From Fimbriimonadaceae bacterium (lineage in GTDB: Bacteria > Armatimonadota > UBA10988), in assembly GCA_020850355.1 (NCBI GenBank), contig JADZEX010000010.1, positions 62,001 to 126,000 on the forward strand: a stretch of DNA of 64,000 bases. The letters are read 5' to 3'. Below the pieces are notes generated by a model. That model saw only the letters and a program-made list of their open reading frames with translations, had not been told where the DNA came from and did not search any database. This document shows, piece after piece, positions 7,862-16,158 of this stretch (position 1 is the stretch's first letter; each line of letters starts with the position of its first letter). Position numbers and translations under genes: made by a program.

Positions 7862-10710
7862 CCCGGCGCGGCAGCCGGCGCCGGGGCCTGCCCGAACTCC
7901 TGCAGCAGCCGGCCGACGGCGTTGAGCTTCTCGCCGTAGGTCCGCAGGTCGCCCTGCTGGCGAGCGGCCTCGGCCGCGCTGTAGGCGGCCGCCGCCTGGC
8001 GCCCGAGCTGTTGGAGCCGGAGCGCCTCGACCGAGCCACTGGTCTCGCGGTCACCGCTCAGCGCCAGTTCCAGCGCCCGGTCCAGCCGGTCGGCCATCCG
8101 CACCACGCCGTTGTAGAAGACCACCACGCGCTTCAGTTCCGGCAGCGCGCCGCGTCGCTCGGCCGTCAGGTAGAGCGGTTCGACATAGAGCAGGGTGTTG
8201 CCGACCGGAATCACCAGCAGCCGCCCGCGCAGCACCCGGCTGCCCTGCTCGCTCCAAAGGGTCAGTTGCTGGCTGATCTCCGGATCCTGATCGATCAGCG
8301 CCTCGACCTGCAGCGGCCCGAAGACGAGGGTGCTCTTGGGGAAGTGGAAGACCGTCAACTGGCCGTACCGCGCGGGATCACAGTCGGCGGCCAGCCAGCC
8401 GATCAGGTTGTCGCGCCCGGTCGCGGCTTCGACGTTGCTGGCCGGGGTGAACGGCAGGATCAGCCGGAACTGCGCCTGCGCTTCGCCGGGCAACCGTAAC
8501 AACGCGTAGTACGGCGCCATCCGCTCGCGGCGCGGCTCGAAGTGGTAGCTGCCGTCGGGCTGCGGGGTGCGGACCGTGGTCTCCTCGCGCGCCACGTCCC
8601 AGAGGTCTTCGCCGTTGTAGAAGACCTCCGGCGCGGTCATGTGGTAGCGTGCGTAAGCCCGCGCCTGCAGCGCGAAGAGATCGGCGGGGTAGCGTACATG
8701 CTCCCGCAGCGCCGCGGGCAGCGGGTCGCGCGTGAAGAGCGTCGGGAAGGCCCGCGCCCAGGCCGCCAGCAGCGGGTCGTGGGGGTCCCAGGCGTAGAAG
8801 CGCACCGTGCCGTCGTAGGCGTCGACGGTGACCTTGACGCTGTTGCGGACATAGTTGACCATCTGCCGCGTTTCACGTTCGACCTGCACGGCCGAGAGCG
8901 TCACCGCGGGCGCCAGCGGGTAGGTCTGCGCGTAGGGGTAGCGCTGGCTGACCGTGTAGGCGTCGACCAGCCAGACGATCCGCCCGTCGACCACCACCGG
9001 GTAGGGCTCGCTGTCGTAGTCCAGGAACGGCGCCAGCGTCTGCAGCCGCTCCAGCACCGCGCGGCGCCAATGCAGCCGGCTGCCAGGTTGTAGCAACCGG
9101 CTGATCAGCACGTTGAGGCTGCGCAGCCGCACCGCCCACGCCAGGCGCCGCAGCCCGCCGCCGAGCGGCACGCCGCCCTGGCCAGCGTAGGTCGTCCCCA
9201 CGTTGCGGTCGCCGGCCGGGTAGTCCAGCTCCTGCGTCGTACTGCCGGGACGCAAACCGGTGAGGGCATAGTCCGACGGGATCTCACCGTAGTAGATGCG
9301 GGGCTGCGTCAGCGGCAACTCCGGCGGCGTGCGCGGCGGAATGTCGCGGATCAGCTTGACCGGCTCGCCGGCTGCGCCGCTGTCGTGCGCCGAGGCCATC
9401 ACCAGACCGTAACCGTGGGTGTAAACCAGGTGCCGGTTGACCCAGTTCTGGGCGGCCTGCTCCAGCCGATCAACCTGCATCTCGCGCGCCACCACGGCGA
9501 CCTGCTGCCGGCGCCCGCCGACCTGGTAGCGGTCGTAGTCGGCCACCAGGAAGTTGTAGTAGGCCCGCAGCGTCTCGGTGCCGACCAACTGCTCGGTGAT
9601 TTCGGGCGGCGACCAGAGCGGCACCGTCGACAGCACCTCGCGCTCGGCGGCCAACTGCTCCGGCGCCAGCGCCGCACCCAGCTCGAACGGCTGGACCCGC
9701 ACCTGGGCCAGGCCCAACGCCTCGCGGGTGGCAGCGATGCTGCGCTCGATGTAGGGCCGCTCGGCGTCGCTCTCGTTCGGCAAGACCGCCAGCGTACGGT
9801 AGAGCGCCAGGCCACCGTAGCCGGCCGCGACGACCAGCAGGTAGACCACCACGACGAGCGCCAACCGGCGCAGCGACGCGGCGCGGACGTTGCCCAGCAG
9901 GAGCACCGCCGCCAGCAGCGAGAGGCCCACCAGCAGCCCGCAGAACGGCAGGCGGACTGCCACGTCGACCGCCCCGGCGCCGGCCACCACGGCGCTGCGG
10001 CTGCCAGTCAGCAGGTTGAACCGTGCGAGCCACCAGCCCCAACCCAGCAGCAGCGCGACGCCAGCCCCGAGCCAGGAGAGATGCCGCCGCGCCGCCGGGA
10101 CCAGGTTGGTGAGGTCCCCACTGCTGTCGGCATCGCCGGGCACCGGCAGTTCGGCGTAGCGCAGGTAGAGCAGCGCCCAAGCCGTCACCGCCAGGCCGGC
10201 GAGCAGGCGTTGCAGGCCGATCTGGAACGGTAACTGCTGCAGGTAGAAGGCCAGGTCGCGGCCGAAGACCGGGTCGCCGCTGCCCCACGGCTGGCTGTGC
10301 GCCGCAAGCAGCCAGGGCGACCAGAGCGCCGCGCCGCTGACGCCGGCGAAGACGCTGGCCAGCAGCAGCAGCGGGCCAGTCAGGACCCACATCACCGGCC
10401 CGCCGTGGGTCACGCCCGGCCGGTTCTGGGCCCACGCCGGCGGCCCATCGAGCCGCAGGCTGAGGCGGAAGTTGGCGTACAGCAGCAGCAGCCCGGCGCC
10501 CGCGCCGAGCAGGAAGCCGGCCAGGCGGCAGGTCAGGCTGCGGACGAACACGGCGGCGAACCCGAGGTGGTCGAACCAGAGGAAGTCGGCGTACAGCAGC
10601 AGGGCCCGCCACACCACGACGCCCAGCAGCCCGGCGCCCAACACCCACCACCGGAGCCGACGCCAGAGGGAGTTCACAAGTGCATCGCTCGACCGGCGGC
10701 AGCATAGCAT
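7849..10710 (-). CDS. UPF0182 family integral membrane protein
   Basis: A protein of about 950 residues matching the UPF0182 family in length and layout. The first 300 residues hold about seven hydrophobic segments (VLGAGLLGVVVWRALLL onwards), followed by a large soluble domain. The hallmark YTHGYGLVMASAHDSG..G.P..LI.DIPP region is present, with the family's PRIYYGE segment downstream. Biochemical function is not established for this family. A GTG at 10677 (VNSLWRRLRWW) is an alternative start, and neither start has a clear ribosome site. The gene is divergent from the GH4 gene and overlaps the convergent aminotransferase gene by 13 bp. Confidence 0.9.
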   Translation of the reverse strand: MLCCRRSSDALVNSLWRRLRWWVLGAGLLGVVVWRALLLYADFLWFDHLGFAAVFVRSLTCRLAGFLLGAGAGLLLLYANFRLSLRLDGPPAWAQNRPGVTHGGPVMWVLTGPLLLLASVFAGVSGAALWSPWLLAAHSQPWGSGDPVFGRDLAFYLQQLPFQIGLQRLLAGLAVTAWALLYLRYAELPVPGDADSSGDLTNLVPAARRHLSWLGAGVALLLGWGWWLARFNLLTGSRSAVVAGAGAVDVAVRLPFCGLLVGLSLLAAVLLLGNVRAASLRRLALVVVVYLLVVAAGYGGLALYRTLAVLPNESDAERPYIERSIAATREALGLAQVRVQPFELGAALAPEQLAAEREVLSTVPLWSPPEITEQLVGTETLRAYYNFLVADYDRYQVGGRRQQVAVVAREMQVDRLEQAAQNWVNRHLVYTHGYGLVMASAHDSGAAGEPVKLIRDIPPRTPPELPLTQPRIYYGEIPSDYALTGLRPGSTTQELDYPAGDRNVGTTYAGQGGVPLGGGLRRLAWAVRLRSLNVLISRLLQPGSRLHWRRAVLERLQTLAPFLDYDSEPYPVVVDGRIVWLVDAYTVSQRYPYAQTYPLAPAVTLSAVQVERETRQMVNYVRNSVKVTVDAYDGTVRFYAWDPHDPLLAAWARAFPTLFTRDPLPAALREHVRYPADLFALQARAYARYHMTAPEVFYNGEDLWDVAREETTVRTPQPDGSYHFEPRRERMAPYYALLRLPGEAQAQFRLILPFTPASNVEAATGRDNLIGWLAADCDPARYGQLTVFHFPKSTLVFGPLQVEALIDQDPEISQQLTLWSEQGSRVLRGRLLVIPVGNTLLYVEPLYLTAERRGALPELKRVVVFYNGVVRMADRLDRALELALSGDRETSGSVEALRLQQLGRQAAAAYSAAEAARQQGDLRTYGEKLNAVGRLLQEFGQAPAPAAAPGQAR

Positions 10711-10802
10711 TGCCGGCGGGCGCGGTCAACGCTGCGGCCGGCGCGACAGGAATCGGCCGCGCGCTGGCCAAGCGTCCTGGCGGCGGACGAGGGAGAGCCC
10801 AG

Positions 10803-12236
10803 ATGGCACGCATCGCGATGATCGGCGCCGGCAGCCAGGTCTTCTGCAAGACCTTGTCGATGGACATCTTCGCCACTCCGGCCCTGGCCGGCAGCGAGAT
10901 TCGGTTGATGAGCCGGACCCGGCCGAAGCTCGACCGGATGGCAGCCTACCTGCAGCGGGTCGTCGCCGACAACGGGCTCGACTTTCAGATCAGCAGCACG
11001 CTGGACCGGCGCGAGGCGATCCGCGACGCCGACTATGTGATCTGTATGGTCCAGGTCGGCGGCCTCGACGCCTACAGCCTGGACTACCAGATCCCGCTGA
11101 AGTACGGCGTCGACCAGTGCATTGGCGACAGCCTCGGCCCCGGCGGGGTGTTCCGCGGACTGCGCACGATCCCCGTGCTGGGTGACCTGGTGCGCGACAT
11201 GGAGGAGCTCTGCCCGCAGGCCCTGCTGCTCAACTACACCAACCCGATGGCGGCCTGCTGCCTGGCCCTCGGGCGCTGCTCGCAGCAGGTGCAGTTCATC
11301 GGCCTCTGCCACGGCGTGCAGACCACCCTCGATCTGATCGCCGGGTACCTCACGCGGCCGAAGGAGCAGATCGACTTTCTGTGCGCCGGCATCAACCACA
11401 TGGGCTGGTTCCTGGAGCTGCACGACAAGCTCACCGGCGAGGACCTCTACCCGCAACTGCGGGCCTGCTTCGAACGCCCCGAGTACTACGCCAACGAGAA
11501 GGTCCGCGGCGAGGTGCTGCGGCAGTTCGGCTACTTCATGACCGAATCGACCGGCCACCTGTCGGAGTACATCCCCTGGTTCCGCAGCAGCCAGCGCGCC
11601 CTCGACCTGTACTGCGACGAACCCAGCTTCGGCGGCGAGAGTGGCGCCTACTTCAAATACTGTCACCTGCTCGACACCAAGTACCGCGATGTCGATTACC
11701 TCGCCAGCGAGGACTCGACGGTCGGCCGGCGCTCGGTGGAGTACTGCTCCTATATCCTCGAGGCGCACCAGACCGACCGCGTCTTCCGCCTCAACGGCAA
11801 CGTCCGCAACGACGGCTACCTCACCAACCTGCCCGCCGGCTGCTGCGTCGAGGTGCCGGTCTACGTCGATCGCCTCGGCCTGCATCCGGCCCGGGTCGGC
11901 GCCCTGCCACCGCAACTGGCGGCGCTCAACCAGAGCAACGTCACGGTGCAGACCCTGGCCGTCGAGGCCGGCCTGACCGGCGACCCGGAGCACATCGTCC
12001 ACGCCATCGCGCTGGACCCGCTGACCAGCGCCTGCTGCACCCTGGCCGAGATCCGGGCGATGTGCGCCGAGCTGCTGGAGGCCCAACGCGAGTGGCTGCC
12101 GCAGTTCGCCGGCCAGACGCTGAAGGCCACCCCGGTGATCAGCATCCCACCCGACACGCAGCGGGTCGACGTGCCGCTCGACCCGGCCCTGGCGATTGTC
12201 CACCGCTTCGGCGAGCTGGCTTCGCGACAGGTCTGA
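10803..12236 (+). CDS. GH4 family alpha-galactosidase/glycosidase
   Basis: A 477-residue NAD+ and metal-dependent glycosidase of family GH4, which acts by oxidation and elimination rather than ordinary hydrolysis. The N-terminus has the Rossmann nucleotide loop IAMIGAGSQVF. Downstream are LLNYTNPMAACC and GLCHGVQTT (the Cys-His region that binds Mn2+), and INHMGWFLEL. The layout resembles the MelA (alpha-galactosidase) branch more than 6-phospho-glycosidases, but specificity cannot be fixed by eye. The ATG at 10803 follows GAGGGAGAG. There is no signal peptide, so it acts on oligosaccharides already in the cytoplasm. Confidence 0.9.
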   Translation: MARIAMIGAGSQVFCKTLSMDIFATPALAGSEIRLMSRTRPKLDRMAAYLQRVVADNGLDFQISSTLDRREAIRDADYVICMVQVGGLDAYSLDYQIPLKYGVDQCIGDSLGPGGVFRGLRTIPVLGDLVRDMEELCPQALLLNYTNPMAACCLALGRCSQQVQFIGLCHGVQTTLDLIAGYLTRPKEQIDFLCAGINHMGWFLELHDKLTGEDLYPQLRACFERPEYYANEKVRGEVLRQFGYFMTESTGHLSEYIPWFRSSQRALDLYCDEPSFGGESGAYFKYCHLLDTKYRDVDYLASEDSTVGRRSVEYCSYILEAHQTDRVFRLNGNVRNDGYLTNLPAGCCVEVPVYVDRLGLHPARVGALPPQLAALNQSNVTVQTLAVEAGLTGDPEHIVHAIALDPLTSACCTLAEIRAMCAELLEAQREWLPQFAGQTLKATPVISIPPDTQRVDVPLDPALAIVHRFGELASRQV

Positions 12237-12289
12237 GCGACCCGCACCGGGGCCTTTCCGATGACGTTGCGTGGTTGTTGAGCCGCGCT

Positions 12290-12315
12290 GGAACTTCTCG
12301 TCTGGCGTAACGTTA
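12290..12315 (+). promoter_or_regulatory. candidate ECF-sigma promoter for the LolA-like/thioredoxin genes
   Basis: GGAAC at 12290-12294 and CGTTA at 12311-12315 are separated by 16 nt, which matches the general group of ECF sigma promoters (GGAAC, 16-17 nt, CGTT). Transcription would begin near 12322, leaving a leader of about 38 nt before the ATG at 12360. The extended -35 GGAACTTCT recurs at 41600. This is a pattern match only. Confidence 0.5.
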
Positions 12316-12359
12316 GAGTCCGGCGACTCCTGACGTGGGACGTCGGGACGGGGAGTGGG

Positions 12360-13712
12360 ATGGCAAAGACAGACGAGTCTGTCGAGGTGGGGCGCCGCTG
12401 CGTGGCGACTGGCCGCTGGCGACGAGGGGCGGTGATCGGGCTGCCGTTGCTGGTGCTCCTTGGCTTGGCCGGGTTCGCCACGCTGTGGCGAGCGCAGGAC
12501 AGCCCGCAGCGGTTGCTGCGGCGGCTGGAGGCACCGCCTGGGATGGTCGCCGGCCGGATCCGCGGAGTGGTCCGCCTCGAAGTGGTCGCCAGCGGCAGCA
12601 CGACCAGCGTCCAGCAGAACTACTCGGCCTCGTGGGCCGCGCCGAACCTCTTGCGGCTGGAGTGCGGGGAGGGCGCGCAGCGTGGCCTGATGGTCTGTGA
12701 TGGGCGCCATGTCTGGCTGCAGGTCGGCAGCGACCAGGTGGCGCGTTGTCCGGCGCCAGCCGACTGGACGGCCTGGGCGACCTCGCGCGAAGTGCAGCAG
12801 ACCCTCCGGGAACGGAGTACGACCCCGGCGATGCGCGAACTGCTCGCGGCCCATCTGACCTGCCGCGAGGTCGTCGCAGGCATCGATCCGCAGAGCGAGT
12901 GGATGCGGCAGTTGCCGCCCGTGCCGGGGCGGCCCGTCACCGCGACCTTGCCGTTCGGTCCGCGGGTCACCTGGTGGATCGGTCGGCAACAACCCCATCG
13001 GATGGCCTGCGAGATCCCACCGGCACAGCTCCAGGAGCTGCTGCGGAAGTATGTCGGGGCCGACGCCGAGATGCCAAAGGCAATGGCGTTGGGCTTCCGG
13101 GTGCTGCTGACCTTCACGGAGTGCCGCCTGTTGACGCAGCGGCCGGCCGACCTGCAGTTCCAGTACCACTTGGCAGCCCGCCAGCGCGTCGTTGAGGCTG
13201 CCGGTCCGCTGGACCTGGCGAAGGCACTGCTGGATGCGCCGGACACGGGGCGGGCTGTCCGGGACGAGCCCTCGAAGCTGCTCGGGAAACCGCTCCCGGA
13301 GTTCGAGGCGCGCACCCTCGAGGGCCGCCGCGTCAGCAGCCGCAGCCTGCGCGGTCGCCCGCTGGTGCTCGATCTCTGGGCCACCTGGTGCCCGCCCTGC
13401 CGGGCTGCGCTACCGCGGCTGGAGCGGCTCCACCAACAACACCGTTCCGCCGGGCTACAGGTCGTCGCCCTGTCGGTCGACTCCCGCCCCGTGGAGGTGC
13501 AGGCGTTCCTGAAGCGCCAGCCGCAGGACCTGACGGTCTGGCACTTGTCGCCGGCCAGCCAAGACCACGACCGCCTGGCGCAGGCCCTGCATCTTGCGGG
13601 AATCCCGCGGACCCTCTATGTCGACCGCCGCGGCATCATCCGCGAGGACGCCACGGGGCTGCATTCGGAAGCTGCAATGCGCGCGGCGCTGCGCAAGATC
13701 GGCATCCGTTAG
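12360..13712 (+). CDS. membrane-anchored LolA-like plus TlpA thioredoxin protein
   Basis: A 450-residue protein and the first of three tandem paralogues. One transmembrane segment near the N-terminus (about 27-43, IGLPLLVLLGLAGFATLWRA) probably anchors it with the rest outside the membrane. Residues about 50-280 resemble the LolA/DUF2092-type beta sheet (NYSASWAAPNLLRLE, LMVCDGRHVWL, FRVLLTFTECRL). Residues about 310-450 are a TlpA/ResA-like thioredoxin domain with the intact redox motif W343-C344-P-P-C347 and the cis-proline segment GIPRTLYVDRRG. It probably reduces or exchanges disulfides in the envelope. The ATG at 12360 follows GGGGAGTGGG, 45 bp after an ECF-like -10 element. The next gene starts 26 bp after its stop. 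Confidence 0.85.
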   Translation: MAKTDESVEVGRRCVATGRWRRGAVIGLPLLVLLGLAGFATLWRAQDSPQRLLRRLEAPPGMVAGRIRGVVRLEVVASGSTTSVQQNYSASWAAPNLLRLECGEGAQRGLMVCDGRHVWLQVGSDQVARCPAPADWTAWATSREVQQTLRERSTTPAMRELLAAHLTCREVVAGIDPQSEWMRQLPPVPGRPVTATLPFGPRVTWWIGRQQPHRMACEIPPAQLQELLRKYVGADAEMPKAMALGFRVLLTFTECRLLTQRPADLQFQYHLAARQRVVEAAGPLDLAKALLDAPDTGRAVRDEPSKLLGKPLPEFEARTLEGRRVSSRSLRGRPLVLDLWATWCPPCRAALPRLERLHQQHRSAGLQVVALSVDSRPVEVQAFLKRQPQDLTVWHLSPASQDHDRLAQALHLAGIPRTLYVDRRGIIREDATGLHSEAAMRAALRKIGIR

Positions 13713-13738
13713 GGGGCTCAGCGCAGGGAGGACCGACG

Positions 13739-14668
13739 ATGAGTGAGCAAACTGCACCGACCACCTACCAACGAGGCACGCACCGCGATGCCGGGCGGCT
13801 GATCGGGTGCCTGCTGCGGCTCTTCGTGCTGCTGGCCATTGGCGGCGTGGTGGCCGCCTGTGGCCTCTTCTTCTATCTCCGAGCACACCCCGAGAAGCTG
13901 CTGGAGAAGCTGCTGCCGACCACCCCGCTGGCCCAGGCGCAGGTGACCGCCAGCTACACCATCGACATGCAGATGGGCACCTTCAACACCAAGTCGACCC
14001 ACGACATCAGCCTGGCCTACGCCAGGCCGAACCTGCTGCATGCCAAGTTCGGCTCGGGCATGAGCCAGGTCGTGGTCAACAGCGACGGCCAGCAGTTGCA
14101 CCTGGATCTCCTGAACGGCCAAATGGTGGTGCGCTGCCCGGCGCCGCCAGACTTCGCCAAGGTGGCCGACGACCCGGCCTGGCGCAAGCTGGGGGCGAAG
14201 CTGCCGGCCCCGGCCGCGGTGGGCGGCAAGGGCAACTGGCGCGACGCGATCAGCAAGATCGAGTTCGGCATCGACCGCGGCAGTGAGTGGATGAAGACCC
14301 TGGCCGCGCCGCTCGGCAGCAAGGCCCTGACCGTCACGTCGAAAGACGGCGGGGTGGTCACGGTCTGGATCGACCCCCGCCGCGCGAAGCTGACCCAGGC
14401 CGCGATGGACATCACGCCCGAACGGCTGCAGGCCCAGATGGCCAAAGCGCAGCCGGGCGGCAAGCTGCCGGGTGGTGGCGCCGCGCCCAACCTCGGCCAG
14501 ATGCACACCCGCCACCTGCTCAAGGTCAGCCAGTTCGACCTGCAGCAGCGGCCGGACCCGAGCAAGTTCAAGTACCGCCCGCCGGCCGGGGCACGAGTTA
14601 CGCAGGCGAAGTCGTTGGCGGAGCTGCCGACGGCGTTGATGGGGATGGCCCGCGGCGGGATGCGGTGA
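13739..14668 (+). CDS. membrane-anchored LolA-like protein without thioredoxin domain
   Basis: A 309-residue middle paralogue of the tandem trio. It has an N-terminal transmembrane anchor (about 24-42, CLLRLFVLLAIGGVVAACGLFF) and a LolA/DUF2092-like domain. The shared signatures are SLAYARPNLLHAKFG, DGQQLHLDLLNGQMVVRCPAPPDF, and GSEWMKTL, which matches QSEWMRQL in the first copy. It stops where the thioredoxin domain would begin, after a short tail that includes QFDLQQRPDPSKFKY. The ATG at 13739 follows GCAGGGAGG, 26 bp after the preceding stop, so it is almost certainly in the same operon. It may bind a lipophilic ligand or act as a partner for its thioredoxin-bearing sisters. No function is established. 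Confidence 0.82.
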   Translation: MSEQTAPTTYQRGTHRDAGRLIGCLLRLFVLLAIGGVVAACGLFFYLRAHPEKLLEKLLPTTPLAQAQVTASYTIDMQMGTFNTKSTHDISLAYARPNLLHAKFGSGMSQVVVNSDGQQLHLDLLNGQMVVRCPAPPDFAKVADDPAWRKLGAKLPAPAAVGGKGNWRDAISKIEFGIDRGSEWMKTLAAPLGSKALTVTSKDGGVVTVWIDPRRAKLTQAAMDITPERLQAQMAKAQPGGKLPGGGAAPNLGQMHTRHLLKVSQFDLQQRPDPSKFKYRPPAGARVTQAKSLAELPTALMGMARGGMR

Positions 14669-14727
14669 GGACCGCGGCGAGTGGCGCGGCCCGCCAGGCG
14701 CCGTGGCACCCGCAAAGGGGGAACAAG

Positions 14728-16158
14728 ATGGTCACGCGACGTCAGCGGGTTGGCGCCGTGCTTACGGCGGTGGCGTTGTTGCTGGTGGCCGGCGCCCAAT
14801 GGTCGGCGGCCAACCAACTGCGGGCCCACCCCGACCGGCGGCTGACACCCCTCCTGGAGACCCTCGCCGGGCCGGCCTGGGAGTTGGCGGGCCAGGCTGA
14901 GGTGACTGGGATGGTTGACGGTCAATCCCTGTCGTGGGCAGGGCCGCTGAGCTTGGTCTGGGCCGCGCCCAACCGGCTCCGTCTGGTGGTGGGCGAGGGT
15001 CTCGAGCAACGGGCGCTGTGCAGCGATGGCAAGGCGCTGACCATCGTCCTCGGCCAGGGGGAGCGGACCTGGCGGATGCCGGCGCCGCCGGACCTGACCA
15101 GGGTGCTGGGCGACCCGGCGGTGCGGCGCCAGGTGCGCCGCCAGGGCTACTGGAGGCTGGTGGAGTACTTCCAGAGCAGCCCAGAACGCCCGCTGGTGGC
15201 CGACTGGGTAGACGGTCCAGACCCTGCCAGCGCGTGGGTGCGGGAACTGCCGCCGGTGCGCGGTAGCCGCGCCGTGACGATGGCGCTGAGCCGCAATCTG
15301 CGGCTCACCTGCTGGGCTTCCCGCGACCGCCTTCGACGGGTTGCCTTCGAGGCTCCGCCGGCGACCATGCAGGCCATCGGCAGCTTCCTGCTGGACCTGC
15401 CACGCCCGCCGGTGCCGGACCTTTTGCCTGGCCAGGTGGCGCCAGCCCTGCCCCGACTTGATCTGCGGGCGCAATGGGTGCTGTCCACCTGCGCGCCGAC
15501 GAGTGATCTCACCGGCCGGTTTGAGGCCCCAACGCGCGACGGCCCGGCGCCGACCGAGGTGGCGTCCTTGGCACACTGGCTGGCGGCCCACCTGCGCCTT
15601 CCCCTCCAGCCGCGCCTGGGATCGGCCAGCCTGGTTGGCCAGCGCCTGCCGGCCTTCACCGCGCGCACGCTCGCGGGGCGCGCCGTCTCCAGCAGATCCT
15701 TGCTAGGTCGCCCGGCGGTCCTGGAGTTCGGCGCCACCTGGTGTCCACCCAGCCAGGACTCGATCGAGCGGCTGGCCATGCTGCAGGCTGCCTGGTCTCG
15801 CCAGGGCGTCCGGTTCGTGGCCGTCTTCACCAATGCCACGACGCGACCGGTGCAGGCGTTCCTACAGAACAGTGGAGTCACGCTGGAAAGCTGGCACTTG
15901 GACTGGCGTACCGCCGAGGCGAAGCGGGTCGAGCGGGTCTACCGCATGGTGGGTATCCCACGCACGCTCTACGTCGACCGCCGCGGCATGGTCGTCGACG
16001 ACAGCATTGGTCTGCAGCCAACCGCGGTCATCGAGGAATACCTCAGCGACCTGGTCACGCCCGCCGCCGCGGCGGCCGCGCTCGCTATGCCCGCTGGAGC
16101 AGCAGCAGCCAGTCCTCCTCCGGCCCCGGCGGCGGCGGCACCGTCTGGCCCGCGCTGA
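14728..16158 (+). CDS. LolA-like/thioredoxin paralogue with degenerate CPPS motif
   Basis: A 476-residue third copy of the trio. It has a signal anchor (RVGAVLTAVALLLVAGAQWSA), a LolA-like domain with LSLVWAAPNRLRLVVGEG and MPAPPDLTRVL, and a C-terminal TlpA-like domain (FTARTLAGRAVSSRSLLGRPAVLEFGATW). Its active site reads W338-C339-P-P-S342, so the resolving cysteine is a serine (AGC, one base from TGC). The cis-Pro strand GIPRTLYVDRRG is kept. A CPPS thioredoxin can form mixed disulfides but cannot complete the normal cycle, so it may trap, isomerise or bind substrates. The C-terminus ends in an Ala/Pro tail. Its last 74 bp overlap the convergent DUF4038 gene. Confidence 0.83.
   Translation: MVTRRQRVGAVLTAVALLLVAGAQWSAANQLRAHPDRRLTPLLETLAGPAWELAGQAEVTGMVDGQSLSWAGPLSLVWAAPNRLRLVVGEGLEQRALCSDGKALTIVLGQGERTWRMPAPPDLTRVLGDPAVRRQVRRQGYWRLVEYFQSSPERPLVADWVDGPDPASAWVRELPPVRGSRAVTMALSRNLRLTCWASRDRLRRVAFEAPPATMQAIGSFLLDLPRPPVPDLLPGQVAPALPRLDLRAQWVLSTCAPTSDLTGRFEAPTRDGPAPTEVASLAHWLAAHLRLPLQPRLGSASLVGQRLPAFTARTLAGRAVSSRSLLGRPAVLEFGATWCPPSQDSIERLAMLQAAWSRQGVRFVAVFTNATTRPVQAFLQNSGVTLESWHLDWRTAEAKRVERVYRMVGIPRTLYVDRRGMVVDDSIGLQPTAVIEEYLSDLVTPAAAAAALAMPAGAAAASPPPAPAAAAPSGPR

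Noticed and set aside
14017-15591. A minus-strand open frame of 524 codons across the second and third LolA-like genes
   Set aside because: It spans two genes and the gap between them and is rich in Arg, Pro and Ala, typical of a non-coding frame.
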